DNA of 64,000 bases from Corynebacterium phoceense (GCF_900092335.1 NZ_LT596207.1:280544-344543); one strand, 5' to 3'. Numbered from the stretch's first letter, positions 45,587 to 54,167 are shown. Program-made: numbers and translations. The notes: generated by a model not told the origin, from the sequence alone.

Positions 45587-46483
45587 TCACTCAGAATCCG
45601 GGCGGACAACCATCATCGGGCACGGCGCGTTCTGCAGCAGCGCGCGCGAGGTGGAACCCAGCAGCATGCCCTTGAAGCCGCCGCGACCATGCGAGCCGAC
45701 AACGAGCAACTGGGCACCCGCGGCGGCATCGGCAAGCGCGCGCACCGGACGGTCACGAGCGATAACCTTCTTCACCGGGACATCCGGGTACTCGGCCTGG
45801 AACTCGGCCAAGCGCTCAGTGAGCAGCACCCCCTGTTCCTTCTCAACCTCGGCCCACTCGGCCTGCGCGGCAGACAAGCCGGCAAGCGACGCCTGCACCT
45901 GCATATCCATCCATGTGTGGACGGCGATAAGCTCAGCACCGCGGGCCGCAGCCTCAGCGAACGCGTAGTGCGTAGCCTTCTGGGAGACCTCGGAGCCATC
46001 GACGCCGACCACAACGGGTCCGTACTTCGTGGACTCGGTGACCTGGTTGTCCTCGCGAACGACGACGACCGGGCAGGACGCGTGGGAGACAACCGACGCG
46101 GAGACCGAACCCATAACCATGCCGGACAGGCCGCCCATGCCGCGGGAACCCATGACAACCATGGTGACGTCATGCGACATCTCGAGCAGCATGTCGATCG
46201 GCGAACCCTCAGCGATGGTGTGGCCAATCTTGATGTCCGGCGCAACCTCATGAGCCACGGCACGTGCAGCTTCGATCTTCTCCAGCGTCTCCGCCTGCAG
46301 ATCATCAAAGAGTTCCTTGGGCGGAACCATGCCCTCTGCGTAGAGGAACTGCGGAACCGTGTAGCTCGACGCAATACGCAGCGGGATGCCGCGCTTCATC
46401 GCGGTGTTTGCGGCCCACCGCACAGCGTTCTTTGACGCCTCCGAGCCATCGACTGCAACGACAACAATGTCTTCCTTGGCCAT
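45587..46483 (-). CDS. Universal stress protein with two UspA domains
   Basis: A 298-residue tandem Usp protein. Each half has the ATP-binding pattern G-x2-G-x9-G-(S/T): VMGSRGMGGLSGMVMGSVS in the first and VVGSHGRGGFKGMLLGSTS in the second. The ATG at 46483 has AAAGGA 8 nt upstream; an ATG three codons earlier is too close. Such proteins accumulate in starvation or stress. Followed by a terminator hairpin. Confidence 0.92.
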   Translation of the reverse strand: MAKEDIVVVAVDGSEASKNAVRWAANTAMKRGIPLRIASSYTVPQFLYAEGMVPPKELFDDLQAETLEKIEAARAVAHEVAPDIKIGHTIAEGSPIDMLLEMSHDVTMVVMGSRGMGGLSGMVMGSVSASVVSHASCPVVVVREDNQVTESTKYGPVVVGVDGSEVSQKATHYAFAEAAARGAELIAVHTWMDMQVQASLAGLSAAQAEWAEVEKEQGVLLTERLAEFQAEYPDVPVKKVIARDRPVRALADAAAGAQLLVVGSHGRGGFKGMLLGSTSRALLQNAPCPMMVVRPDSE

Positions 46484-46552
46484 GACATCCATCCTTTCGA
46501 AGTGGTTATACCGTTAGTATACCGCCCATAAGACCGGACGCTACCAGCTAGA

Positions 46553-46696
46553 TCACATCTCGGGGGTGGTGTGAGCGGCCTCCGCATTCGCCGGGAAGAA
46601 GACGTTATAGAAGAACTCACCGATCCGGGCGATGACAGCACCGATACCATCGGAGAAGAAGGCGACAATCGGTTCGAGAAGGGCGTTAAAATCCAT
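46553..46696 (-). CDS. Small amphipathic protein, 47 residues, without signal peptide
   Basis: MDFNALLEPIVAFFSD, GIGAVIARIGEFFYNVFFP, ANAEAAHTTPEM. No export signal, one long amphipathic/hydrophobic helix, acidic ends and length under 60: these features resemble corynebacterial PorA/PorH porin peptides, but I see no sequence identity that proves it. Leaderless from the shared heptamer at 46703-46709. It could also be a small stress or toxin peptide. Confidence 0.6.
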   Translation of the reverse strand: MDFNALLEPIVAFFSDGIGAVIARIGEFFYNVFFPANAEAAHTTPEM

Positions 46697-46702
46697 GGCC
46701 AA

Positions 46703-46709
46703 TAGATTA
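46703..46709. promoter_or_regulatory. Symmetric bidirectional -10 element
   Basis: TAGATTA gives TAGATT rightward (7 nt to ATG 46716) and TAATCT leftward (7 nt to ATG 46696). Same geometry as at 24753-24759. Confidence 0.65.
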
Positions 46710-46715
46710 GTACAC

Positions 46716-47675
46716 ATGCGCAAAGGCTTCACCCCGTTGCCCATCCGCGATGGTCTCAACGCCACTCGCGCCCGCGTTCCCGAACCCGGGCTCACCGCCT
46801 ACTCATTCGTCTGGCACCTCGTATCCTCCCAGCGCCACCGCCACCCCTCAGACAACGAGGCCGCAGTCCTCGCCCGCTTCGATGCTGGCGAGGTGGTTCT
46901 CCGCGACGGCACCGTCCTTTCTCCGGACTCCGTCCTTACTGAGGGCTCCGACGTCTACTTCTACCGCACCCCCGCTCCGGAAACACCCGTCCCCTACGAC
47001 ATTCCGATCCTCTACGAAGACGACCAACTCCTCGTAGCCGACAAGCCCCACTTCATGGCCACCATGCCCCGCGCGCGCCACATCACCGAGACCGCCACCG
47101 TGCGCCTGCGCCGCTCGACCGGTCTTTCCGAGCTCTCCCCCGCCCACCGCCTCGACAGGCTTACCGCCGGCGTCCTTCTCTTCACCAAGGACCGCACCGT
47201 CCGCGGCGCCTACCAAACCCTCTTCGCCAACCGGGAAGTCTCCAAGACTTACGAGGCCGTCGCCGCCTACCAGCCTTCCGATGCCCCCGTTACCTGGCGC
47301 TCCCGCATCCACAAGGTCCCCGGCGAAATCCAAGGCACGCTCGTCGAAGGCGAACCCAACGCCATCACCACGCTCGAGTCTGTCATGCCCCTGTCTAGTT
47401 CGGAGCAGGCAGCCCTCGAAGCCATCCACGGCCCGCAACCCTCGCTCGCGCGCTACGTCCTCAAGCCCACCACCGGGAAGACGCACCAGCTCCGCCTCCA
47501 CATGTGGGCCGCCGGCCACCCCATCCTCGGCGACCCGGTCTATCCCACCGTGCTCCCCGAGGACGCCGAAGACATGACCATCCCGATGCATCTCATTGCG
47601 CGCACGCTCTCCTTCACCGACCCGCTGAGCGGCGAGCAACGCACATTCACGTCACAATTAGTCACTACGTTCTAA
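46716..47675 (+). CDS. RluA-family pseudouridine synthase
   Basis: A 319-residue RNA pseudouridine synthase. The catalytic motif is SPAHRLDRLTAGVLLFTKD (Asp in HRLDR), with SKTYEAVAAY and KPTTGKTHQLRLHMWAAGHPILGDPVYP following, as in RluA/RluC. No S4 domain; a corynebacterial N-terminal domain of about 85 residues replaces it. Target RNA (23S or tRNA) cannot be decided. Leaderless start; a strong terminator follows 22 bp after the stop. Confidence 0.9.
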   Translation: MRKGFTPLPIRDGLNATRARVPEPGLTAYSFVWHLVSSQRHRHPSDNEAAVLARFDAGEVVLRDGTVLSPDSVLTEGSDVYFYRTPAPETPVPYDIPILYEDDQLLVADKPHFMATMPRARHITETATVRLRRSTGLSELSPAHRLDRLTAGVLLFTKDRTVRGAYQTLFANREVSKTYEAVAAYQPSDAPVTWRSRIHKVPGEIQGTLVEGEPNAITTLESVMPLSSSEQAALEAIHGPQPSLARYVLKPTTGKTHQLRLHMWAAGHPILGDPVYPTVLPEDAEDMTIPMHLIARTLSFTDPLSGEQRTFTSQLVTTF

Positions 47676-48057
47676 AATTGACGTCCTACACGCCCACAAT
47701 CCCTCTCCGGTGCACACAGAGAGGGATTTTTCATGCTTTTCGCACGATGAGAAATGCTGCGAAAACCGCTGGTCAAAGAATGGGGTAGCTATAACAACAC
47801 AATTTCCCATTTCAATTCTCCCCATGCCCGATCCGCACAATAATGGCGAGCCCCCAAGTCAGTTGCCTGCGGATCTCCCAAGTTAACCTCTGTGACTGCT
47901 GTGAATATTCGAACATAGGAACTTTCGCGGCCCGCTTCGTTGGAACTCCGTTGCCACCCGACCCTCGCTAGCATCCTCTGTCTGCTATCAAGCCTCGTTG
48001 CACCCTGCACTCCACTCCGATACCCTCAAGCCCGTAAACACCAGGAGGAGGAACGCC
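47676..48057. other. Gene-free region after RluA
   Basis: Contains the RluA terminator and a long leader before the small membrane protein frame at 48058. No other coding sequence is evident; its G+C is lower than that of the flanks. Confidence 0.4.
47698..47731 (+). terminator. RluA gene terminator
   Basis: AATCCCTCTC pairs with GAGAGGGATT, followed by TTT. Confidence 0.85.
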
Positions 48058-48336
48058 ATGAAGGCCGCAACAATGCTCAAGATTGTCACCGCCACTGTCC
48101 TCCTCCTCGCCGCGACACTGCTCGCCGCTGTCCACCTCTTCCATCGCGCCGAGGTCAACAACCTCGTCTCCCAAGCCGAGGACCGCGGCGTCAACTACGA
48201 GCTCACCATCCACAATCCCGTGCTGTATACCTACAGCTTCCTTCCCGAGTAGCAGCGCCCGCCCCGCCTCGACCCCGTATTCGTCAACGATCCCATCACG
48301 AATTGGCACGACCCCAACGTCCCGTTTCCGAACTAA
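48058..48336 (+). pseudogene. Small membrane protein gene interrupted by an in-frame amber codon
   Basis: A very strong ribosome site (AGGAGGAGGAACGCC) precedes the ATG at 48058. The first part (64 residues) has a membrane helix (MLKIVTATVLLLAATLLAAV, residues 6-25) and an extracellular YELTIHNPVLYTYSFLPE. TAG at 48250-48252 then interrupts, but the same frame goes on for 27 codons with identical GC-rich third positions (QRPPRLDPVFVND, PITNWHDPNVPFPN) to a TAA at 48334-48336. Either a 64-residue protein is made, or this is a recent nonsense mutant of a 92-residue protein. Confidence 0.5.
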
Positions 48337-48950
48337 ATGCGTAACTGCGTGCCGCACGCTTCTGTATCCGCGCGCAGGCAGTCGCGCCGTTCTACTCGGC
48401 CCCTCCAGTACGAGCCGATGGAAAGATGGGATGCCTTCCGTTCGACGCTAACGCAAAGTAGCGAGCGTCCCACCAAGCAAACGACAGGCCCCCTTGAATC
48501 GCAGCCTGCCGGTATCGGCGGACATACACGTATGTCATCACCTCACCTCAAAGGGAACGGACGAAAAGCTCGACTTCGCCCCTCGCGTCCGCAGCGAATG
48601 CCGTCTCCTCAACGTCACATATGCGAAACGACGAAACCTTCCGGCCAGTACTCGTAACCGCTCCCCTTATTAAATGTCTCCCACTACTTCCGCAAAACTG
48701 AGCAAAACGTGTGGGCGTGTAGCGCTCGCGTGCCTCCGTGTGCCGATGACCCCTCTGCGTAACGATAGCCCTGTACTCGGGATGTAGCGAGGCCGATGCA
48801 TTCGAGCACCCCATTATGTATGAGCTGTTGAAGAATCGCGAAGCGGTAGATTCGATGCCTCATTTACGTTTCAGGCTCCGACTGTCGCCGGCCCGCCAAA
48901 AGGCTCGGCATGACCGTCGGCGCGTTCTGCCTTCGGTATGCCAAGACCGC
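48337..48950. other. Gene-poor region downstream of the rrn remnant
   Basis: No convincing gene. Open frames of 60-106 codons exist but lack ribosome sites, family motifs and the third-position GC bias of the neighbours. This may be decayed DNA formerly downstream of the ribosomal RNA operon. Confidence 0.4.
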
Positions 48951-48996
48951 AAAAAGACCGCTTGCCGGGAAGAAGCGTGTTCTTCCCGGCAAGCGG
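48951..48996 (-). terminator. Strong rrn-type terminator
   Basis: CCGCTTGCCGGGAAGA pairs perfectly with TCTTCCCGGCAAGCGG (16 bp, 7-nt loop), followed on the minus strand by TCTTTTT. It lies 35 nt after the 5S remnant. Confidence 0.9.
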
Positions 48997-49030
48997 CCTT
49001 TAAATATGTAGTTGTTGTTTGTTGTTTTTA

Positions 49031-49078
49031 TGTCGGCGGTAACTTACTCTCCCACACCCTCCCGAGTGCAGTACCATC
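49031..49078 (-). pseudogene. 3'-terminal 48 nt of a 5S rRNA gene
   Basis: On the minus strand GATGGTACTGCACTCGGGAG and the following GGTGTGGGAGAG match the universally conserved 3' half of actinobacterial 5S rRNA. The segment ends in ACCGCCGACA, close to the normal 5S end. The 5' ~70 nt, and the whole 16S and 23S genes expected before it, are absent. The rrn leader is joined directly to it. Confidence 0.85.
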
Positions 49079-49112
49079 ACCATCTGAAACAGACAAAAAT
49101 AAAAAGTACATT

Positions 49113-49137
49113 GGCACACTATTGAGTTCTCAAACAT
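49113..49137 (-). promoter_or_regulatory. rrn antitermination leader (boxA-like)
   Basis: On the minus strand GATGTTTGAGAACTCAATAG followed by TGTGCC, the conserved leader element that precedes 16S rRNA in corynebacteria and mycobacteria, found here without a 16S gene. Confidence 0.8.
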
Positions 49138-49191
49138 CATCCGTACACTCAACCACAACCCTTAACGAGTTGCTCTCAAGCGACTTGTTCA

Positions 49192-49220
49192 AACTTAACG
49201 AAATGAATTTTATAAGTCAA
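49192..49220 (-). promoter_or_regulatory. rrn-type sigma-A promoter
   Basis: TTGACT, 17-nt A+T-rich spacer, TAAGTT: the best -35/-10 match in the window. It lies about 55 nt upstream of the antitermination leader. Confidence 0.75.
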
Positions 49221-49318
49221 ATCCATGTCGATTCGGTTTGATTGCCGCTAGCTCGTAACCTTTCGGCCATCTCGCTGGCAGCTCGGATAAATATAGGCGA
49301 GCCTTTGAAAACGCGCAA

Positions 49319-49360
49319 ATCGCCAGGTAAGTAGCACTTTCGCAGCACCTACCTGGCGAT
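49319..49360 (-). terminator. murA terminator
   Basis: ATCGCCAGGTA pairs with TACCTGGCGAT (11 bp); TTTGCGCGTTTTC follows on the minus strand, separating murA from the rrn promoter. Confidence 0.7.
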
Positions 49361-49372
49361 CCCGAATCGTGG

Positions 49373-50641
49373 TTAATAGAAGGTTTCTTCCTGTGCACGC
49401 TCGATAGTGGCACCGAGAGCGGTGAGGTTCTCCACGAAATTCGGGTATCCACGGTCGATATGGAAGACATCGTGGACGGTAGAGACCTCGTCCGCGCACA
49501 GGGCGGCGAGCACGAGACCGGCGCCGGCACGAATGTCCGAGGACCACACGTGCGTAGAAGAAAGCTTTTCCTTGCCGCGGATAACAACGTGGTGGCCATC
49601 CACCGTCGCCTTCGCACCCAAACGGAGCATCTCGTCCACGAAGCGGAAGCGTGACTCGAAAACGTTCTCCGTGATCATGGTCATCCCCTCTGCCACGGTG
49701 GACAGCCCGATGGCCATGGGCTGAAGGTCGGTGGGGAATCCCGGGAACGGCAGCGTTTGGTAGTTGACGGCCTTCGGGCGGCCGTCCATGCGCACCCGGA
49801 AACCATTCTCGTAGGTCTCAACATTCGCGCCGGCGAGCTTGAGCTTCTCCAGCGGCAGGTGCAGGTGCCGCGGCGCGATGCCGGTTACCGTAATGTCGCC
49901 CCGCGTCATGGCTGCGGCGTAACCCCAGGTACCGGCGACGATACGGTCGCCGATGACCTCATGCTCGGTGGGATGAAGCGAAGGAACGCCCTCAATGGTG
50001 ATGGTCGACGTGCCCGCGCCTTCGATCTTTGCACCCATGGAAACCAGCATCGAACACAGATCGACAATCTCGGGCTCGCGTGCCGCATTGTCGAGGATCG
50101 TGACGCCCGAAGCCAGGACTGCGGCCGTAATGATGTTCTCGGTCGCACCCACCGAGGGGAAATCGATGGAGATCTTTGCGCCGCGGAGGGCTTCGGCCTC
50201 GGCGACGACGGCGCCATGTTCAATGCGAGTGACGGCGCCGAGCTTTTCCAAGCCGGACTGGTGCATGTCGAGCGGGCGAGAGCCGATGGCATCGCCGCCG
50301 GGGAGAGCGACCTTGGCGTGGCCGCACCGCGCAGTCAATGGCCCCAGGACACAGACGGACGCACGGAACTGGCGGACGGCATCGAAGTCGGCATCGGAAC
50401 GCAATTCCGCCGGCGTGGTGATTTCCACGCGGTCGCCGTCGATGGTCACGATGCATCCCAGGCCCTCAAGCACCTTTTTCATCAAAGGCACGTCGAGGAT
50501 TTCCGGGCAGTTGGTCAGGGTTGTGGTGCCCTCTGCAAGCAGCGCGGCTCCCATGAGCTTCAGCACGCTGTTCTTGGCGCCATCAACCTTGACGGTGCCT
50601 GCAAGCCGGGCTCCACCGGTTACGTTAAAGATGTCTTTCAC
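49373..50641 (-). CDS. murA: UDP-N-acetylglucosamine 1-carboxyvinyltransferase
   Basis: A 422-residue enzyme adding enolpyruvate to UDP-GlcNAc, the first committed step of peptidoglycan synthesis. Seen are [20 protein letters not shown] near the start, the active-site loop with C-G-H ([19 protein letters not shown]; here Cys is present, so fosfomycin-sensitive in principle), and [14 protein letters not shown] start at 50641, with TAAACT 7 nt upstream, so leaderless. Gene order murA followed by an rrn promoter parallels Mycobacterium. Confidence 0.95.
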   Translation of the reverse strand: MKDIFNVTGGARLAGTVKVDGAKNSVLKLMGAALLAEGTTTLTNCPEILDVPLMKKVLEGLGCIVTIDGDRVEITTPAELRSDADFDAVRQFRASVCVLGPLTARCGHAKVALPGGDAIGSRPLDMHQSGLEKLGAVTRIEHGAVVAEAEALRGAKISIDFPSVGATENIITAAVLASGVTILDNAAREPEIVDLCSMLVSMGAKIEGAGTSTITIEGVPSLHPTEHEVIGDRIVAGTWGYAAAMTRGDITVTGIAPRHLHLPLEKLKLAGANVETYENGFRVRMDGRPKAVNYQTLPFPGFPTDLQPMAIGLSTVAEGMTMITENVFESRFRFVDEMLRLGAKATVDGHHVVIRGKEKLSSTHVWSSDIRAGAGLVLAALCADEVSTVHDVFHIDRGYPNFVENLTALGATIERAQEETFY

Positions 50642-50651
50642 ACGGGACAGT

Positions 50652-51491
50652 TTACGGCAAGGCGCCAATACGGCGAGCCGCGTTCACCGCTTCGTAACGC
50701 GTGTGTGCGCCCAACTTGCGCATCACGGAGCGCAAATAGGACTTGACGGTCTCGGCACCGATTCCCATTTCTTCGGCGGCCTCGATGTTGGTGTGGCCCA
50801 GCGCCACACAAGAAAGCACGTCGAGCTCACGGGCAGACAGCTTCGTAGACTGCTTGACGCGAACCGGAGAGACCATCTGGTCGCAGAGCATCTCGAGCTC
50901 GCGGCGCAAATCATCGTCCTCGACACGGTTAGCCAGCATGCGCAGCTTGGAATGCGTGGAACGAATCTGCTCCCACTCAGCACCGTTCATGACGTTGCCG
51001 CGTGCCGCAGCACCCTTGGCGCCATCGGCGCGGCGCATAGCGGAGTTGACAGCGAGGTCCTGCTCGAGGGAGCGAGCAGTCATCGTTACTTCTTCGATGA
51101 CCTTGTCCCCCAGGCGCACCGGCGAGTGCACGCCAACGTAGAGAACGCCACGAATCTCACGCTGCACGATGACGGGGACAGCCACGATGGAGTGGAGACC
51201 TTCGTCCTGCATGGCGCGGTCATTCTCGTGGGAGATGGTGTTGGCACGAGCATAATCCGTGACACCCACGGCGCGGCGGGTGGAGACCACGCGACCACCG
51301 ACGCCGACGCCAGCGTCAATGATGAGGTTCTGGAGAGCCGGAGTACGCAGGCCCACCCACTGTGTAATTTGCAGGCGGTTATCCGCCAGCAGCGTGCCAT
51401 ACATGGTGACGGGAATTCCGGTGGCGTTTTTCAGGGAAGAAAGCGCGGCGCGGACGGCTTCTTCGTCATCTTTGATGCGGGGCGTATCCAT
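50652..51491 (-). CDS. ramA: LuxR-type regulator of acetate metabolism RamA
   Basis: A 279-residue master regulator of carbon metabolism. The N-terminus [17 protein letters not shown], the GAF domain (about 20-165: [38 protein letters not shown]) and the C-terminal LuxR helix-turn-helix (about 213-275: [40 protein letters not shown]) agree closely with the C. glutamicum RamA sequence I remember. RamA binds tandem A/C-rich ACCCC and GGGGT stretches; such sequences lie upstream (51580-51608), consistent with autoregulation. Adjacent cysK matches C. glutamicum order. Confidence 0.93.
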   Translation of the reverse strand: MDTPRIKDDEEAVRAALSSLKNATGIPVTMYGTLLADNRLQITQWVGLRTPALQNLIIDAGVGVGGRVVSTRRAVGVTDYARANTISHENDRAMQDEGLHSIVAVPVIVQREIRGVLYVGVHSPVRLGDKVIEEVTMTARSLEQDLAVNSAMRRADGAKGAAARGNVMNGAEWEQIRSTHSKLRMLANRVEDDDLRRELEMLCDQMVSPVRVKQSTKLSARELDVLSCVALGHTNIEAAEEMGIGAETVKSYLRSVMRKLGAHTRYEAVNAARRIGALP

Positions 51492-51579
51492 GTAACTACT
51501 CCAGGCTCGGGGACACCCAATAAGGTGCCCTAGTCCCACTCAGGGAAGCGGGCAAATATCCGATAGGTTTTCGGCTTAC

Positions 51580-51608
51580 GGGGGTAATCGTAAACCACAC
51601 CCACCCCT
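51580..51608. promoter_or_regulatory. Putative RamA binding sites
   Basis: GGGGGT at 51580-51585 and ACCCCT at 51603-51608, about 90-115 bp before the ramA start, fit the published stretches bound by RamA. They face both ramA and cysK. Confidence 0.45.
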
Positions 51609-51748
51609 CTACCCTAATTCCGCATCGTAAACATTCCACCAAAGAGAATAAATATCTGTCTAGAATTTGCGAACCGAGCGGTCTAGGACGATAGTGTAGG
51701 ATCGGCGCTAGCAAAGAAAGACCAACAGATTTTAGGAGGCCACACACC

Positions 51749-52687
51749 ATGGCACAGGTATTTGATTCCATTCTCGACACCATCGGCGGCACGCCGCTGG
51801 TGCGCCTTAACCGCCTTGTTGAGGGCAAGAAGGCCGAGGTTCTCGTGAAGGTTGAGTCCTTCAACCCGGCTAACTCCGTCAAGGACCGCATCGGTAAGGC
51901 CATCGTCGAGGCCGCGGAGAAGTCCGGCGACCTCAAGCCGGGCGGCACCATCGTCGAGGCAACCTCCGGTAACACAGGTATCGCCCTCGCCCTGGCTGGT
52001 GCAGCCAAGGGCTACAAGGTCATCCTCACCATGCCGGAGACCATGTCCAACGAGCGCAAGGTTGTCCTGCGCGCATACGGCGCAGAGCTCGTCCTCACCC
52101 CGGGCGCCGCTGGCATGCAGGGCGCTGTCGACAAGGCAAACGAGATCGTCGCCCAGAACGAGAACGCTATCCTGGCTCGCCAGTTCGGCAACGAGGCCAA
52201 CCCGGCTATCCACTACGCCACCACCGGCCCGGAGATCTGGAACGACACCGAGGGCAAGGTTGACGCTTTCGTCGCCGGCGTCGGCACAGGCGGCACCGTC
52301 TCCGGTGCCGGCAAGTTCCTCAAGGAGAAGAACGCAGACCTCTACCTCGCTGCTGTCGAGCCGGCTTCCTCCCCGCTGCTCACCGAGGGCAAGGCTGGCC
52401 CGCACAAGATCCAGGGCCTGGGTGCCAACTTCATCCCGGAGGTTCTCGACCGCAAGCTACTCGACGAGATCCTCACGGCTACCAACGAGGAGTCCATCGA
52501 GACCGCTCGTAAGCTCGCCACCGAGGAGGGCCTGCTCGTCGGCATCTCCACCGGTGCGAACGTCTCCGCCGCTCTGAAGCTGGCTGACCGCCCGGAGTTC
52601 GAAGGCAAGACCATCGTCGTCGTCGCTCCTGACTTCGGTGAGCGCTACGTCTCCACCGTCCTGTTCGAGGACATCCGCGAGGCATAA
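51749..52687 (+). CDS. cysK: Cysteine synthase A (O-acetylserine sulfhydrylase)
   Basis: A 312-residue PLP enzyme making cysteine from O-acetylserine and sulfide. PLP-binding K45 is in NPANSVKDRIG; TSGNTGIALA and the phosphate loop GTGGTVSGAG follow. The C-terminal active-site sequences for binding the CysE tail are present. TTTTAGGAGGCC is an excellent ribosome site. Codons are strongly biased as in abundant proteins. cysE follows after a terminator. Confidence 0.95.
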   Translation: MAQVFDSILDTIGGTPLVRLNRLVEGKKAEVLVKVESFNPANSVKDRIGKAIVEAAEKSGDLKPGGTIVEATSGNTGIALALAGAAKGYKVILTMPETMSNERKVVLRAYGAELVLTPGAAGMQGAVDKANEIVAQNENAILARQFGNEANPAIHYATTGPEIWNDTEGKVDAFVAGVGTGGTVSGAGKFLKEKNADLYLAAVEPASSPLLTEGKAGPHKIQGLGANFIPEVLDRKLLDEILTATNEESIETARKLATEEGLLVGISTGANVSAALKLADRPEFEGKTIVVVAPDFGERYVSTVLFEDIREA

Positions 52688-52708
52688 GATTTACCGCTGA
52701 ATAAACGC

Positions 52709-52734
52709 GCCCGCCATTTTGGCGGGCGGTTTTT
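52709..52734 (+). terminator. cysK terminator/attenuator
   Basis: GCCCGCC-ATTTT-GGCGGGC followed by GGTTTTT, between cysK and cysE. It implies cysE also has its own promoter. Confidence 0.8.
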
Positions 52735-52757
52735 CATACCTATTAGAGTGGGTGCCC

Positions 52758-53321
52758 ATGAGCATTCTTTCCAGAATCCGCGAGGATCTCGCCAACGCCC
52801 GAGATCATGACCCCGCCGCGCGCGGCGACATAGAGAATGCCATCGTGTATTCCGGCCTCCACGCCATCTGGAGCCACCGCATCAGCCACTGGATGTGGAA
52901 GCGAGGCTGGAGAGGCCCTGCGCGCATTCTCGCGCAAATCAACCGCTTCTTCACCGGCGTGGAGATCCACCCGGGCGCCACGATCGGCCGCCGTTTCTTC
53001 ATCGACCACGGCATGGGCATCGTCATCGGCGAGACCGCGGAGATCGGCGACGGCGTCATGCTCTACCACGGTGTGACCTTGGGTGGCCAGGTCCTCACAC
53101 AAACCAAGCGCCACCCCACCATCGGCGATAACGTCACCATTGGCGCCGGCGCGAAGGTCCTCGGCCCCATCACGGTAGGCTCCGGCTCGGCCGTAGGCGC
53201 CAATGCCGTCGTCACCAAAGACGTGCCGCCAGACCACATCGCTACGGGCATCCCGGCGAAGAACCGCCCACGCAATCCCAACGAGCGCATCAAGCTCGTC
53301 GACCCGGACTACTACATCTAA
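52758..53321 (+). CDS. cysE: Serine O-acetyltransferase
   Basis: A 187-residue left-handed beta-helix acetyltransferase of the short (non-E. coli length) type. Visible: [40 protein letters not shown] (His-Asp catalytic), [20 protein letters not shown]. The C-terminus ends DPDYYI, a terminal Ile as needed for the cysteine synthase complex with CysK. TAGAGT lies 8 nt before the ATG, so it is probably leaderless. Confidence 0.93.
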   Translation: MSILSRIREDLANARDHDPAARGDIENAIVYSGLHAIWSHRISHWMWKRGWRGPARILAQINRFFTGVEIHPGATIGRRFFIDHGMGIVIGETAEIGDGVMLYHGVTLGGQVLTQTKRHPTIGDNVTIGAGAKVLGPITVGSGSAVGANAVVTKDVPPDHIATGIPAKNRPRNPNERIKLVDPDYYI

Positions 53322-53323
53322 AG

Positions 53324-53335
53324 CTTGCCGATGCC
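53324..53335 (+). repeat. Intergenic copy of the CTTNCCGATGCC motif
   Basis: CTTGCCGATGCC immediately follows the cysE stop codon, outside any gene. The other copies lie in coding sequence (see findings), so this one shows that protein coding alone does not explain the motif. Confidence 0.7.
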
Positions 53336-53354
53336 CCCTCGTAGGGCCACGCCA

Positions 53355-53381
53355 AGAGCCCCATGCAGTGCATGGGGCTCT
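53355..53381. terminator. Bidirectional terminator between cysE and the GNAT gene
   Basis: AGAGCCCCATG pairs with CATGGGGCTCT (11 bp, 5-nt loop). T-rich runs on both sides are weak. Confidence 0.7.
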
Positions 53382-53398
53382 CGTTCGTTTCTCAGGCT

Positions 53399-53680
53399 CT
53401 AAGAGGCCACGAGGTCCTGGTACTCCGGATTCTTGCTGATGAAGCGCTCCACGGCCGAGCAGGTGGGGATAATGGAGCGTCCTGCCGCGCGGGTGTCATC
53501 GAGCGCGAACTTGATGAGCGGCTTGGACAGGCCCTTGCCCTGGAATTCGTCATGGACGACTGTGTGGTCGAACTCGAGAACCTGAGCGGAGTCCTTGTAG
53601 TCGGCGAAGCCAGCTTCTTCACCATCGACGGTGATGACGTAGCGGGACTGGTCGGTCTGCTGTGCAACGTTGATATCCAT
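53399..53680 (-). CDS. Small GNAT-like acetyltransferase (YjdJ/PF14542 type)
   Basis: A 93-residue minimal N-acetyltransferase-fold protein: YVITVDGEEAGFADYKDS, VLEFDHTVVHDEFQGKGLS with the acetyl-CoA loop EFQGKGLSK, and IPTCSAVERFISKNPEYQDL. The Cys in PTCSAV is the conserved one. ATG 53680 chosen; the upstream frame is not family-like. These proteins bind CoA, with unknown partners. Confidence 0.85.
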   Translation of the reverse strand: MDINVAQQTDQSRYVITVDGEEAGFADYKDSAQVLEFDHTVVHDEFQGKGLSKPLIKFALDDTRAAGRSIIPTCSAVERFISKNPEYQDLVAS

Positions 53681-53832
53681 GTCGCCATTATGCCGAAACC
53701 CTGCCTCCCCGTCGAGACCTCGGTCCTCCCCCATCCCAGCCGCGCGGCGGCAGTTCAGGACAACGAAGACCCTAGATCCTGTGAGTTGTAGCCGCTTCTT
53801 TGTCCTGAAATCCGGGCTTAAGGCAGCACAAC

Positions 53833-53864
53833 AAAAAATCCTCGCTCCGGAAACCGGAACGAGG
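53833..53864 (-). terminator. Terminator of the tRNA-Asp-tRNA-Phe transcript
   Basis: CCTCGTTCCGG pairs with CCGGAGCGAGG (one G-T pair), followed on the minus strand by ATTTTTTG. Confidence 0.85.
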
Positions 53865-53873
53865 AGTATTTTG

Positions 53874-53946
53874 TGGCCAGAGCCAGGATCGAACTGGCGA
53901 CCCCACACTTTTCAGGCGTGTGCTCTACCGACTGAGCTATCTGGCC
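53874..53946 (-). tRNA. tRNA-Phe (GAA)
   Basis: 73 nt, acceptor GGCCAGA/TCTGGCC, anticodon loop CTGAAAA with anticodon GAA, T arm GCCAG-TTCGATC-CTGGC. Discriminator A; CCA is not encoded. Confidence 0.95.
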
Positions 53947-53964
53947 AGAAGTCAGATGACTTCG

Positions 53965-54045
53965 GCGACCCTGACGGGACTTGAACCCGCGACCTCCGCC
54001 GTGACAGGGCGGCGCGCTAACCAACTGCGCCACAGGGCCATATTC
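53965..54045. repeat. 81-bp direct repeat spanning tRNA-Asp, copy 1
   Basis: Identical to 56387-56467, covering the tRNA plus one base on one side and ATTC on the other. The two copies bracket the VWA gene. Confidence 0.9.
53966..54039 (-). tRNA. tRNA-Asp (GTC), copy 2
   Basis: 74 nt, acceptor GGCCCTG/CAGGGTC (one G-T pair), anticodon loop CTGTCAC with GTC, T arm GCGGG-TTCAAGT-CCCGT. Discriminator G; no CCA. Identical to the copy at 56388-56461. Confidence 0.95.
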
Positions 54046-54108
54046 TATTGTTGTTGTGCTCTCTGGCACGAGTAGTTACTCTACACAACAACCCTAAAAT
54101 CACACAAA

Positions 54109-54149
54109 TCACCATGTCACCGCCCCTTTCTAGGACGGTGACATGGTGA
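54109..54149 (-). terminator. Terminator of the VWA gene
   Basis: TCACCATGTCACCG pairs with CGGTGACATGGTGA (14 bp), followed on the minus strand by TTTGTGTGATTTT. Confidence 0.85.
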
Positions 54150-54167
54150 AGAACTTAGACGTACATA

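Noticed and set aside
48548-48814. Open frame of 88 codons in the gene-poor region
   Set aside because: No ribosome site, no domain and no coding bias.
48816-49241. Open frame of 141 codons on the plus strand
   Set aside because: It runs through the rrn terminator, the 5S remnant and the leader, which explain the sequence better.
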